Assembly: GCA_963978895.1 (NCBI GenBank)
Contig: OZ022238.1
Span: forward strand, 17,914,371 to 17,978,370
Length of the DNA: 64,000 bases
Origin: Erpobdella octoculata
Taxonomy: Eukaryota; Annelida; Clitellata; Hirudinida; Erpobdellidae
Reading direction: 5' to 3'
Part shown: piece after piece, positions 13,063-24,000 of the stretch
How the letters are laid out: the number at the start of each line of letters is the position of its first letter
Position numbering within the stretch: the stretch's first letter is position 1
The notes under the pieces: generated by a model
What the model saw: only the letters and a program-made list of their open reading frames with translations
The model's database searches: none
Told to the model about the DNA's origin: nothing
Translations under genes and position numbers: made by a program

Positions 13063-13320
13063 TTTAGTCCGTAGCCGGCGCTTGGGGAGGAGGATGTCCT
13101 CGAAGCCAATACGCTGCTGTCGGTGCCACGGGACCACGAACGTCTTCCACGACAATCTTCCATTTTCCTCGATCGGCTGCAACCCTTCTCGCCCCATCGG
13201 CGGTCAGTCGCTTCCTCTTGAGGTCCCCATCAATAATTTTCAGCCATGTTTTCTTTGGCGCCGAACGTTGGATGCGCCAGCCAGGCGGTCGCTCCCGCCA
13301 AAGTAAACTATTGGGAAGCC

Positions 13321-13322
<2 letters not shown>
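13063..13322 (-). pseudogene. LINE fragment, 3' end of an RTE-like reverse-transcriptase ORF
   Basis: A GC-rich 260-bp island trapped between two TA arrays. The minus strand reads W-L-K-I-I-D-G-D-L-K-R, then D-R-G-K-W and so on: the pattern W..I..DLK...A.DR..W typical of the C-terminal end of RTE-type and related LINE ORFs. It has no tail and no 5' part. Its base composition differs sharply from its surroundings. Confidence 0.55.

Positions 13323-13323
<1 letters not shown>

Positions 13324-13409
<86 letters not shown>
13324..13409. repeat. (TA)n microsatellite
   Basis: About 86 bp of uninterrupted TA, right of the LINE scrap. Reading frames through it (Ile-Tyr repeats) are meaningless. Confidence 0.95.
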
Positions 13410-13411
<2 letters not shown>

Positions 13412-13813
13412 TATTTTTTTACCAGACTGAAAATTATCATTATTAAATAGATGACAAAACAAGCATGACCGTAATTTTGCAAACTTTAAATATTGTAATC
13501 CTCAATTATAACCAATTTAATATCTATTAAGAATTATTTGGCTGAATAGATTACTGCGTTACTTTTTTTTGTATCTTGGACTGTCTTTTCTAGCAATCCT
13601 AATGCAACTCCCGGCTTTCCAACTAATCAAAAAACAAGAAACCCGTAAAAAATTTCGTTTTTAGAAAAAATGTTTTACTTTTTTAATTCGGGGACTAAAA
13701 ATTTTTTGCAAATTATTTGTAGATGTATGTAAATCTATAAAATATGAAAACATGGACCAAAGATTTTTAAATACTTAATTGACGATTGAAAATGTAAGAA
13801 ACTTTCGAATCAA

Positions 13814-15400
13814 TCTATATATATAAAAGAACATGTCCTGACTGACTGACTGACTGACTGACTGACAGATGACTGACTGATAATCAACGCCGAGCTCAAA
13901 CGCCTCATCCTAGGAACGTGAAATTTGGAACTTATATTACTTTTATAGCGGAAACATCCGCTAAGAAAGGATTTTTGAAAATTTTGCTCCTGGGGAAAAA
14001 AAACTGGAAAACAAACTTTTTTCTAAAACAATGTATATCTCGAAAACCAAAAATGAGGAGATTTTGAAATTTGGTATATAGATTCATTTTGAAAAATAAA
14101 AAGATACCTGTTTTACCATTTTTTGAAAATTCGGTTTCCCGGACCTCAAATGGTCGTTGGAAAATTGGGTTATTTGGTTTTTAAAGTAGCTTCTACTCAA
14201 AAACCGTTACTGCTACAGGAGTAAAAATTAGTATTTAGTTTCTACTCCAAAAATAATGAAACACGTGTTTTAGCATTTTTTGAAAATTTGGTTTCCAGGA
14301 CTTCAAATGTGGGGTGGAAAATAGGGCTAATTGTCTTTTATAGTAACTGCTACTCAAAAACAGTAAATACCACAGATGTAAAAATTATTATTTAGTTTCT
14401 TTTCTAAAAATAAAGATATACGTGCTTCACCATTTTTTACAAATTTGGTTTCCCGGACCTCAAATGTGGGTTGGAAAATTGGGTTATTTGGTTTTTAAAG
14501 TAGCTTTTACTCAAAAACTGTTAATGTTACAAAAGTAAAAATTAGTATTTAGTTTCTACTCTAAAAATAATGATATACGTGTTTCACAATTTATTGAAAA
14601 TTTGGTTTCCAGGACTTCAAATGTGGGGTGGAAAATAAGGTTATTTGGTTTTTAAAGTAACTGCTACTCAACAACTGTAATTGCCACAGATGTAAAAATT
14701 AATACTTAGTATCTACTCAAAAAAAAAAGATATACGTGTTTCATCATTTTTTGGGTTATTTGGTTTTTAAAGTAGCTGCTACTCAAAAACTGTTAATACT
14801 ACAGAAGTAAAAATTAGTATTTAGTTTCTACTCCAAAAATAATGAAATACGTGTTTTAGCATTTTTTGAAAATTTGGTTTCCAGGACCTCAAATGTGGGG
14901 TGGAAATAAGGGTTATTTGATTTCAAAATAACTGCTACTCACAAACTGTAAGTGCTACAAATGTAAAAATTAGTATTTTGAAGTTTTGTGCCGGTTAAAA
15001 GTAGCTAAGTCCAGTTTATCATCGGCCGGGCCAAGCCGTTATTTTAGAGTCTTCACACGGGCCAGGCCAAACCTTAAATCAAAGTGGGACGGGCCAAGGT
15101 TTTTCACCAAGTATATAAATATTTTAGTGATTTTAGGGTCTTCAGTTTGGCCGGACCAAACCGGAGGTCAAGGTGGGACGGGCCGAAATTTTTCATCAAG
15201 TATATTGAACTTCTAGGCCTGTAAAAATGGGCCGGGCCTAATTCAGACGGGCTGTGCCGGGCCAGGAGTTTGGGTTTTTAAAACGGGCTGGGCTAATTTG
15301 TCGACGGGCCGAGCCGAGACCTAAAAAATGATCTCTACTATGGATGCACGGTTCAAACTCTCTAATTTCATGCGAGCGAAGCCGCTACGGGCACTGCTAG
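13814..15400 (+). mobile_element. Helitron-like non-autonomous element
   Basis: The left end is A/TCTATATATATAAAAG, a typical Helitron 5' terminus. The right end is CTAG followed by T, preceded by GCGAGCGAAGCCGC, which can form a small hairpin. There are no terminal inverted repeats and no target duplication, as expected for A/T insertion. The interior has a CTGA tetranucleotide run (13838-13866), about five imperfect tandem copies of a roughly 160-bp unit (about 14050-14980), and a GC-rich GGGCCGGGCC section (14985-15330). It has no Rep or helicase ORF. A partial inverted relative lies at 25359-26115. Confidence 0.55.
14050..14980 (+). repeat. Tandem ~160-bp repeats inside the Helitron-like element
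   Basis: Each unit contains TTTGGTTTCCAGGAC (or CCCGGAC), CTCAAATGTGGG, a GGGTTATTTG segment and a TAGC-TACTCAAAAAC segment. Units differ by substitutions and small deletions, so the array is not very recent. Confidence 0.7.
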
Positions 15401-15422
15401 TATGGAATAAACAAAGTTGTTT

Positions 15423-15600
15423 TAATAAAAGATAGCGGTTTTACCCGGCGTTGCCCGAGGTTTTTACAGGTTTTTTATAGTTTTATTCTTTCTCTAGCTA
15501 CTGTCTCCCGTTTGCTTCCTTTATCATCCTCGTTTGCTTTCCCGCTCGTTTTCCTGCTCCTTCTCTCTTTCTCTGTTTTTCTCTCCCTTTTGATTTGAAA
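15423..15600 (-). repeat. Helitron-like 3' end motif, copy 1
   Basis: Contains ACCCGGCGTTGCCCG then GTTTTTA, then pyrimidine-rich TCTAGCTA..CCCGTTTGC. Related copies lie at 26976-27055, 30925-31260 and 57871-58110. On the minus strand the motif gives a GC hairpin close to a CTAG or TTAG end. Confidence 0.5.
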
Positions 15601-15839
15601 ATTTTAATGGAATGTAAAGCAAAAAAAACACTAAATTTCAACTCGATTGTGAAAACTAAAATTCTAAACTCCTTTCAAATCAATATCAAATGAACAAATA
15701 ATTTATTATAAATTTTCAAAATTGAAATTTCAATTTTTTTTAAATAAAACTTGATGATTTGGTTTTCTAAGTAAAATTTTAAGATTTTTTAATTTTTTAA
15801 AAGTTTTATTGATTTTATTTTATAATTTACTTATATTAT

Positions 15840-16010
15840 GTCCAATCAAACTGAAAATTTGAAAGATTGTAAAGTTCGCAGCGACAAATAAACCCGTTTA
15901 ATTTAAACTTGATTGGATAACGGAAAAATAGTTCTTTTGAGTGGTGTAGGGTACCAACTTAAGCCTCAAGCAACCAAGCAAACACGGTGAAGTTAATATA
16001 AGAAATTTAA
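15840..16010 (+). repeat. Dispersed repeat B, copy
   Basis: Ends with AAGCAAACACGGTGAAGTTAATATAA. Homologous to 19640-19845 and 42190-42275 and, inverted, to 3715-3860. AT-rich, non-coding. Confidence 0.5.
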
Positions 16011-16157
16011 TAAACACAGTCTGTTCGCTTTTTTTATTGCTAATCAATTTCTAATTAAAAAAATTACTACAAGCGATAATTAGAAATAACTGTTCATAAT
16101 TTAATTTAAGTTATGGTGGTTACAATGTTATTTTAATGAATTTAATTTTAAGCTTAC

Positions 16158-16295
16158 TTCTGCTGCTACATCTGTTACCAGACCATCCGGGACGACATCC
16201 ATTTAAACAAAATCCTTCTTTGAACGTACACGCTGAGTGGTTTAAACAATTACATTCTGAAATGCAGTTGTCTCCGTAGGTTCCAATAGGACAGG
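16158..16295 (-). CDS. EGF-like domain exon 3
   Basis: A 138-nt phase-1/phase-1 exon with C-P-I-G-T-Y-G-D-N-C at its start and G-C-R-P-G-W-S-G-N-R-C at its end, a near duplicate of EGF exon 1. Acceptor ends AAAAG and donor is GTAAGC. The alternation of long and short EGF exons (138, 120, 138, 78 nt) suggests duplication of a two-exon unit. Confidence 0.85.
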
Positions 16296-16339
16296 CTTTT
16301 AAGGGTGCATATGCAAACACAATAATGATATTATATTTT

Positions 16340-16475
16340 ACAGTTTATTAATAATTTTATGATATTCAATTTACAATTATTTTATAATATTCAATTTACA
16401 ATAATTTTATAGTATTCAATTTACAATAATTTTATAATATTCAATTTACAATAATTTTATAATATTCAATTTATT
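16340..16475. repeat. Tandem repeat, ~25-bp unit
   Basis: About five copies of ATAATTTTATAATATTCAATTTACA with small changes, in the intron just above EGF exon 3. Confidence 0.9.
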
Positions 16476-16952
16476 TTAATATAAAAAATTTTGTAAAAAA
16501 ACATGGTTACAAACTATTTTGGTATCTTTAGTTAGAAAATATTTGATTAGATGAACTTGAAAAATGACCATATTAGCTGCTTATTGATACCAAATCGTGT
16601 TTTGATTGACATTGAGGGTTATACACGTATGACTCCATCAAATAGATAGGTAACAATTAACAAAATAGCTTTCTCTCGACGTTCTCACTCGTCACTAGAT
16701 TGTTTATCTTCATCTCGTTATCATACTTCCCATATTGTTTTTATTTTTCATTTCTTTCCAATCCACCCAGTCTAACATTTGTTTTGCTGGATCCCTCGGT
16801 ATTTGTAACTACTAATACAAATGATAAACTTAATTGCAACAAAAAAAAGTTTAAGATAACTAGAGTTGAATTAAATAAAAATACTCTAAAGGTTTTATGA
16901 AGTATCTCTGGCACACTTTTCAACACAGTAACTATATTTTAAAGTTTATTAC

Positions 16953-17072
16953 CCAAACATAAAGATTGGTCGTTAATTCGATGCGTAAATTCATTGCATT
17001 CACATGAAGCAGGATCAGTTGAATTATTGCATTTCTCATTTTCTGAACAATCACCGTTGTTTATGGAACAAC
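16953..17072 (-). CDS. EGF-like domain exon 2 (short type)
   Basis: A 120-nt phase-1/phase-1 exon. The translation begins C-S-I-N-N-G-D-C, continues to K-C-N-N-S and ends C-E-C-N-E-F, then S-L-C-L-G, a classic six-cysteine EGF-like fold. The acceptor is TTTAAAG and the donor GTAATA. It lies about 100 bp below the previous EGF exon. Confidence 0.75.
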
Positions 17073-17171
17073 CTTTAAAGCAATCAAATTAGATATAAGA
17101 ATGTTGAAACTACATGTATCTCAACAGTAAAAAAAACCAAATTGGTAGATGTAGGTAACAATTAGATTTAC

Positions 17172-17309
17172 TTCTTTTATTACAACTTTCACCAGACCAC
17201 CCTGGTTGGCATCCATTTTCACAAAAACCTTCTCCTAATGAACAGCCATTTTTATTGAAACAGTTGCACTTCAATGCGCAATTGTGACCATATGTTCCAT
17301 TTGGACACA
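17172..17309 (-). CDS. EGF-like domain exon 1
   Basis: A 138-nt phase-1/phase-1 exon encoding one complete EGF-like repeat of the C-P-N-G-T-Y-G-H-N-C type, with eight cysteines ending G-C-Q-P-G-W-S-G-E-S-C. This subtype is common in multiple-EGF cell-surface receptors. Acceptor TTATTAG and donor GTAAAT flank it. Exon 16158-16295 has the same length and cysteine spacing. Confidence 0.85.
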
Positions 17310-17425
17310 CTAATAAAATTAAAGATATTTTTAATCAGAAGACAATAAAAACTTTTTTGTTTAATTTTGTTTGTTTGTTTCAGAATGAGGATGAATAAAT
17401 TTTGTATAGAGCTATGTTCACTTAC

Positions 17426-17513
17426 TGGAATAGCCGACAACGGTTGATGTTATCTCTAACGCGATGTCACTGACATTTTGAAATGTCGGTGACAAAAAGT
17501 AATCTCGGTTTCT
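17426..17513 (-). CDS. vWA domain C-terminal exon
   Basis: An 88-nt exon, R-N-R-D-Y-F-L-S-P-T-F then a final helix ending near V-G-Y-S. It completes the vWA domain begun at 28460 and leaves in phase 1 (donor GTAAGT) into the first EGF-like exon only 117 bp away. Its twin is 56364-56451. Confidence 0.8.
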
Positions 17514-18039
17514 CTGAAAATTAATTAATTTCATTTAACGTAATATTCATGTGCTGTGATGTTCCACATAGAAAATACACAATTGTAATTAACCCGTATC
17601 ATCCCACTGTTCCACGTGTGGGATGGCACATCTATTACCAATATTTAAAACCTAGTGTTTTCATATCTACGGCTTTGTTATTCTATTATCTTCTATAAAA
17701 ACAATTAATTTATTTTTAAAGTTGGGTCTCTATAGCTTTTAATTTAGGCGATTAATTATTAGTCATCAGGTTTTTTGAGAGGAAAAACTAAGCGAGAGTT
17801 TTAAAAAAATTTTGAGAAGTGGCTCCGACTGCCCACCCTGGTATAAAAATTAAATACAGAATTAAAACAGGTGTAATGTTGTAGGGGGCATTTATTAGAC
17901 GGTTTTGCTATAAAGTGCGTTCACGTCTTGGATATATAGTCCAGTTTGATGGATACCAGGGCAAGACAGCAATGTATTCAAAAGATTTAGGGCTCGGTGC
18001 AAGCGTTATTCTAGATCTGTTGTCAGAGTTTCCTGAAAA

Positions 18040-18600
18040 TGGCTACGAAGTAGAGATGAAATGATATTCGGCTCGGAAACTCGAACTCTGCCGAATTTGC
18101 GGTACTCGGCAAAACTAGGACTCGGTAGAAAAATTCGCATCACCAATCCAGAATTATGTTAGAGTAAATCAACCAAACAGGATTACTGATTTCTAATCTA
18201 AATCTTACATCAAATTCAAAACAAACTTGTTGTCTTTATTCACAAACTCCAAATAATTAAAAACAAAATTGCAGCGTTTATTAATTATTAATTAGTCACT
18301 AAAATACACACAATAATTAAACAAATTTTACAAATAAATTATAAAAATAAAAAAATGCGTAAACATGTGTTTATTGATTATTTGTTTGACACAAAATGTC
18401 TACAGAAATAATGATAGGAAATGACTCATCAATAATAATTGACCAGGTTAGACAAATAAATAAACGTTAACTGTCGACGCTTGGTGGCGGTGTACCTAAG
18501 AAACGCCTTGCCACGGCGGCAAGATACGAAACACGTGAATTTTTCTAAACTCGGCCTCGACGACTCCTTTTCTGCCGAGTCCGAGTTTTGCTGATCACCG
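18040..18600. repeat. Possible transposon ends with inverted CTCGG motifs
   Basis: GGCTCGGAAACTCGAACTCTGCCG with further ACTCGGCAAAACTAGGACTCGG at the left and, inverted, GCCGAGTCCGAGTTTTGC at the right. They bracket about 400 bp of non-coding AT-rich DNA. Exact terminal repeats or a target duplication were not found. Confidence 0.35.
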
Positions 18601-18689
18601 CAAAGTTTTAAACTTCCAATTCATTTTAAATCATCATGGACACAAACATAGTTATAATTTTATAATAAAATGATAAATGACATTTTACA

Positions 18690-19111
18690 TGTCCTTTGCT
18701 GCGTATCTGACATTGCTTTTCTTTTCTTCTTTTAGTGTCTAATTTTTAAACAGAGACATGTCATCAAACAAATAATTGTCCACTGCTATATCTAGATTAT
18801 GTTGTCACAAAAAATGTTTTCTTAGTTGTGCTTCTCTGCTAATAGTTTTGCTGCAATTATAAATATAACAAGTTTTTCTGTAGCTAAAAACTACAATTGA
18901 CAAACTTGGTGTTTCATGGTGTAGAACATGTTCTGAAATAGATTTTTTTTTAAATAAAAACAAGCGAGCAATGGAAGGACTTAAAATTGTGCTTGTAGAA
19001 CTAAATGATAATTATAAATATGTCACAATTATCACATATGTGATAATTATACAGTCGTAGCCATTGCTTCTTTATAAACGAATCGCCACACTTATTACAT
19101 AAGAACGCCAT
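18690..19111 (-). pseudogene. C2H2-type zinc-finger remnant
   Basis: From an ATG at 19109-19111 the minus strand reads M-A-F-L-C-N-K-C-G-D-S-F-I-K-K-Q-W-L-R and then a His, a C2H2-like finger. After stops and frame changes it continues with C-S-K-T-I-S-R-E-A-Q-L-R-K-H-F, a second finger-like segment. It looks like a dead gene or transposon-encoded zinc-finger protein, and could be the 5' end of a further transposase. Confidence 0.4.
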
Positions 19112-19639
19112 TGATTTCAAGTTAATGTAACAGATTACATAATAAGGTCATTTGTGAAATTTTATTTATACTACTCTAAACAGCGATTTTGTTTGCGAAT
19201 TTTAATAGCTCTAAGCAGATAGCGGAAAATTCAGACAGAAGAAAATTGAAGGAAGAGCTAAACCAAAGAATGCTGACATGCTGACATATATTATATAAGA
19301 AAGTTGCATAAGATCATAAAACTCCTAAGATGAGGCAAAACCTATAAAATTCTGACTTTAACAAAAATTGAGTTACTAATTTATTCTCGAGCCTTCTCTT
19401 TCGATTTGAAAACTTTATCAAATTTTGGATGACTAATCTACAGATATTATATGTATGATAATTACATTAAACACAGTTTTTAAATACATGATATATACAG
19501 TTTATAAGGAATCAATATAAAAAACCAAAGTTTTATTATAAATTTTCCAATTGAAAAAATGAATAAGGTTTTTTTTAACAAACTAAAAACGGATGATTTG
19601 TTTCTCTGAAGAAGTATTGTTACGTTTCTAAATTTTTAA

Positions 19640-19845
19640 ACTTTTAGTAAATTTTATTTGTTATCTAATTTCAATTCTGTCTAATCAATCTAAAAATATA
19701 CCAGAATGCATTTTCATTGACGCTGTTTCAACACACAAAATTTTAGCTTTTTGAATTACAAAAGTATGTTTTTAAGCGTCCCCACAGTTCCCAAAGCATA
19801 ATTCGAGCAAGCAAGCAAACACGGTGAAGCTAATATAAACGGTTA
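19640..19845 (+). repeat. Dispersed repeat B, copy
   Basis: Ends GCAAGCAAGCAAACACGG then TGAAGCTAATATAA. Same family as 15840-16010. Confidence 0.5.
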
Positions 19846-20140
19846 CAATAAATAATAGAAGAAGTGAACCGTTAAAAATTTTGTTTTTCACAAATCCTTT
19901 ATATTTTGGAATTCGGAAGTTTCTAATTTTGAGCAAATTATTTTCTGATGATTAAGAATCGGAATATTATAAGTCTATAAAATTAAAAATAAACTTTCTA
20001 GTTGGTTGAATTAAACTTTCTAGTTGGTTGAATTGACGATTTCTCCTAATAATTTGCGAATTGCTTGGTTTATTGTTCATTTTTGGGTTTTAATTTGTGT
20101 ATTTCAACGGTTTTCTAAAAATTTCGGAGAGATATTTCAA

Positions 20141-21061
20141 ATGCCGGGCGGCAGAACGAGACTTGAAGAAAAGAAGGTAGCGAGCGATGTTATGGTTCTG
20201 GGACTTCACCTTTGCGAATGTTGCCATAGGAATAATGAAGAAAGGTTGAAAGAATTGGTTGAGTTGGATAAAGAACACGGACAGTCTCTAGAGATCAAAG
20301 AAATGATGAAGGAGATGAGGGAGTTTGTTGAACAAGAAATTCGAGGTGTAAAAATGTCGGTGGAGGAGATAAATGGTCGTCAGGCGGGGTATGGTCGTGG
20401 TGATAACATGATGGAGGTGCAGCTAGAGCAGATTCAAGAGTTGAAGGAGCAAATTGTGAAATATAATAAACAATCCAATGATAAACTTGAGGAAACCAGT
20501 AGAACAAATAGAACATTCTCAGAAATAGTTAAAGAGAGTTTAAAAGAAGTGACAACAGATGTTAAAAATATTCAAAGAGCAGTGGAAGTAACAGGAATTA
20601 AAATTAATACAGTAGAAGATAGGCAACAGAGGAAAAACAACATTGTAGCTTATAGAATACCTGAAAATGAGCAGAACTCCAAAAGTAAAGATAAAGAAGA
20701 TGTTATACAAATATTGGAAAGTATTACAGGTTTGGAATTAGAAAAAGAAATTTTAGAAATTTACAGAATAGGAAAAAGAAGTGAATTGCAAACACCAAGA
20801 CCAGTTATGATAAAGTTTCAAAGTACTTCAGTTAAAAATCTGACAATGGAAAATGCACCAAAGTTGAAGAAAGCAGAAGAAACAAGAAACATCATATTAA
20901 GCAATGACCTGTCAAAAGAGGATAGACTGGAATGTAAGAGGTTGCTTGAGGAAAAGAAGAGGCTGATTGGAGAAAAAGATGATATCACCAAATGGATGTT
21001 TAGAATAAAAGGCAAGGCAGGGGCATTCTATGCTGTTGCCTTCAAAAAGCAAAATTTATAG
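20141..21061 (+). CDS. LINE ORF1, coiled-coil RNA-binding protein
   Basis: About 306 residues from the first ATG of the frame; the frame runs further upstream but without ATG. It begins M-P-G-G-R-T-R-L-E-E and includes a short Cys/His stretch (H-L-C-E-C-C-H). A long charged heptad-rich region follows (E-Q-I-Q-E-L-K-E-Q), likely a coiled coil. The last third, R-K-N-N-I-V-A-Y-R-I-P-E onward with I-Y-R-I-G-K and R-P-V-M-I-K-F, matches the RRM-like fold of LINE ORF1 proteins. It probably coats element RNA and acts as a nucleic-acid chaperone. ORF2 starts 26 bp after its stop. Confidence 0.75.
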   Translation: MPGGRTRLEEKKVASDVMVLGLHLCECCHRNNEERLKELVELDKEHGQSLEIKEMMKEMREFVEQEIRGVKMSVEEINGRQAGYGRGDNMMEVQLEQIQELKEQIVKYNKQSNDKLEETSRTNRTFSEIVKESLKEVTTDVKNIQRAVEVTGIKINTVEDRQQRKNNIVAYRIPENEQNSKSKDKEDVIQILESITGLELEKEILEIYRIGKRSELQTPRPVMIKFQSTSVKNLTMENAPKLKKAEETRNIILSNDLSKEDRLECKRLLEEKKRLIGEKDDITKWMFRIKGKAGAFYAVAFKKQNL

Positions 21062-21087
21062 GAAAAAACTGTTTAAGTTCAGAAGAT

Positions 21088-24000
21088 ATGAGTTGTTTAA
21101 ATAACCAAGCAAAAAAATATGGTAGAAATAAAAAAGCAACAATGAGGGGGCAGCAGTTGCTGAGTAGTGGAGGTTTTCAGATGGATATGATGGTGCAGAG
21201 TGACATGGGAGTGAACAAACTGGCTGTAGGATATAGTGCTGAAGAACTAGAAAATTTAAAATCAGATGTGAATATGACTTCAAGAAATGATATCAGTTTG
21301 AAAGAAATTGACAAAGTGATAGAGGGTGAAGAATTGAAACAAACTAATTCTAATCCTGATAATAACCATATTGATAACTCAGTTCCATTAAAACCCACTA
21401 ATGAAAGTATTAAAAAACACAGACTTATTAATCTAAGAGAACGCCACTCTAGAACAGTCACAAAGAAAGCTAACTTCGGTCTCCTTAACATCAGATCAGT
21501 CAACAATAAGACTGATGATATTCATAATATTTTCCATGAACATAAAATTAACATTTTGCTTCTCACTGAGACATGGCACGATGAAGACTCAATCTGTTTC
21601 AAAAAATTTCTCAAGCTTGGTTTTTCTGTTGTGGACAGACCCAGACCAAGAGTGAAACATGATTCCCTACGCTGTAACCACGGAGGAGTTGCTATTTTGG
21701 GAGCTCCTGGTTTCCGGCTGAAACAGTTTCACCCAGCTGTTACGCCGACAACATATGAATGTGCTGCTGGTAGGGTAACAGCTGGCTCCTACAGTTGTTT
21801 GATTGTTGTAATTTACAGAACAGGAATAATCAATAAACAATTTTTTAGTGAATTTTCTGATTTACTTGACACTGTTTCAGCCCTGAATGAAGATGTTGTT
21901 GTGTCTGGTGATTTTAACATAAGATTGGAACGAAGTGAAGATAATAATGCTATAACTTTTAACAGTATTCTTGCTGATCATGGATTCATTCAACATGTTA
22001 AACAACCAACTCATGTGCAAGGTGGCACTCTCGATGCTGTAGCCATTCGATCTGATTCTCTAGCTCAAAGTATTGAAGTAATTGACACTGGCTTTTCTGA
22101 TCACTTTCTCATCCGATGGAGCTCACTAATAACTCGCCCTCCTCCTACTTATAAGAACTCTATGCGTCGAGACTGGAAAAAATTTATATTCGATGATTTT
22201 GTAACTCAGCTTCAGGCTTCTTCTCTCACCCAAGAGGTTACAGGCAGTCTGGATGATGCAGTTGATACATATAACAAGGAACTACTAACCATGCTTGATT
22301 TTCAAATACCCCTAAAAATGTCCAGGTATCGTCAACGACCTTCTGACCCATGGTTTGACTACGACTGTCATAATTGCAAAAAACTAACACGTCGACTTGA
22401 GCGACTAGCAATCAAAACAAATTCACCAAATGATCTCTTAGAATGGAAAAATCAACTTAAAAAATACAGGAAACTACTTCGTAGTAAACGTGAGTCTTTC
22501 TGGACTAAAAAAATTGAAGATGAATGTCAATCAACTCGAAATCTATGGACTTCCTTAAACACAATAACAGCTAGAGGTCAAATACCATTCAGAACAACCT
22601 TAACAGCTAATTCATTTCTCAAGTTCTTTGAAAGTAAAACTGAGAATGTACGTGCTTCAACTGCATCTTGTCTTGCTCCACCTCTTGTGGACTGGGCCAT
22701 CAACTCTTCTCTTAACATTTTTGCGCCAACAAATGTGGATGAAGTGACCAAACTTATAAATAGTCTTCCAAACAAACAATGTTTACTAGATCCGATACCA
22801 ACTTGGCTACTAAAAAAATCAGCTTGTTTACTGGCACCTTTTTTAACCAGCTTGTTTAACAAATCCTTCATTGAAGGATACCTACCAAAATATTTCAAAT
22901 CATCCTACATCACTCCAGTTCTAAAAAAACCCAATCTTGACTGCGATGACGCTAGCTCTTATCGACCAATCTCCAATTTGTCTGTCATTTCAAAGTTATT
23001 AGAACGGCTTGTTCTTTCGAGGATAACCAGCTACTTGGATAGTAATAACCTTTCTCCACCTCATCAGTCGGCTTATCGGCAATATCATTCAACAGAGACC
23101 GCAGTTCTTAAGGTTTTTTCTGATGCTCTGGTGGCTGCTGACAGCGGGAAAATAACATTGCTAGTTCTCTTAGATCTCTCAGCTGCATTCGATACGGTTG
23201 ATCACTCTATTCTGCTCCAACGGCTAAACTCACACTTTGGTTTCTGCGGATCTGCACTAGAGTGGGTTGACTCATACCTTAATGAACGTAAATGTCAGGT
23301 TAGGGTTGGAGAGGACATTTCTGGTACTTTGCTACTTAACTGTGGAGTGCCTCAGGGTTCAGTTCTTGGACCAACTCTCTTTACAATGTATATAGCTCAC
23401 CTAGAAAAAATTATCTCCAATCATGGACTTTGTGCGCACTTTTATGCTGATGACACACAGATCTATGGTCATTGTGATCCTGTTAAGGCAATTGAACTCT
23501 CGTCAGTAGTTTCTACATGCATTGATGATGTGAGCCTATGGATGTCTTCCAGTCGCCTTCAGCTGAATTCAAGCAAGTCTGAAGTAATTTGGCTGTCAAC
23601 CAGTCGGATGAAACGTAAGTTCCAAGCAGCACCGCTGAGAATGGGTAAAGATTGGATCTCTCCATCTGATTCAGTTCGCAATTTGGGTGCTTTCTTTGAT
23701 TCAGACATGCGTATGAACACTCACGTTAGTCGCATCACCCAAAGCTGCTTTTCAACCTTACGTCAAATCAAAACTGTTGTTGCTTCATCTCTACCCCCCC
23801 TGGCGCTTAACTTGCTTATTACTTCATTGGTGTTTTCAAAACTAGACTATTGTAATTCCACACTGGTTGGACTCCCGAAGATCTTGACTCATCGCCTTCA
23901 ATCAGTGGTGAATGCGGCGGCAAGGCTTTTGACCGGTCGAAGACGCTGCGATCACATCACTCCAGTACTTCAAGAACTACATTGGTTGAACGTCAGGTGT

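Noticed and set aside
12977..13482. Open frames of Ile-Tyr repeats across TA arrays (also near 28.8, 31.5, 32.8 and 54.3 kb)
   Set aside because: They are translations of TA microsatellites.
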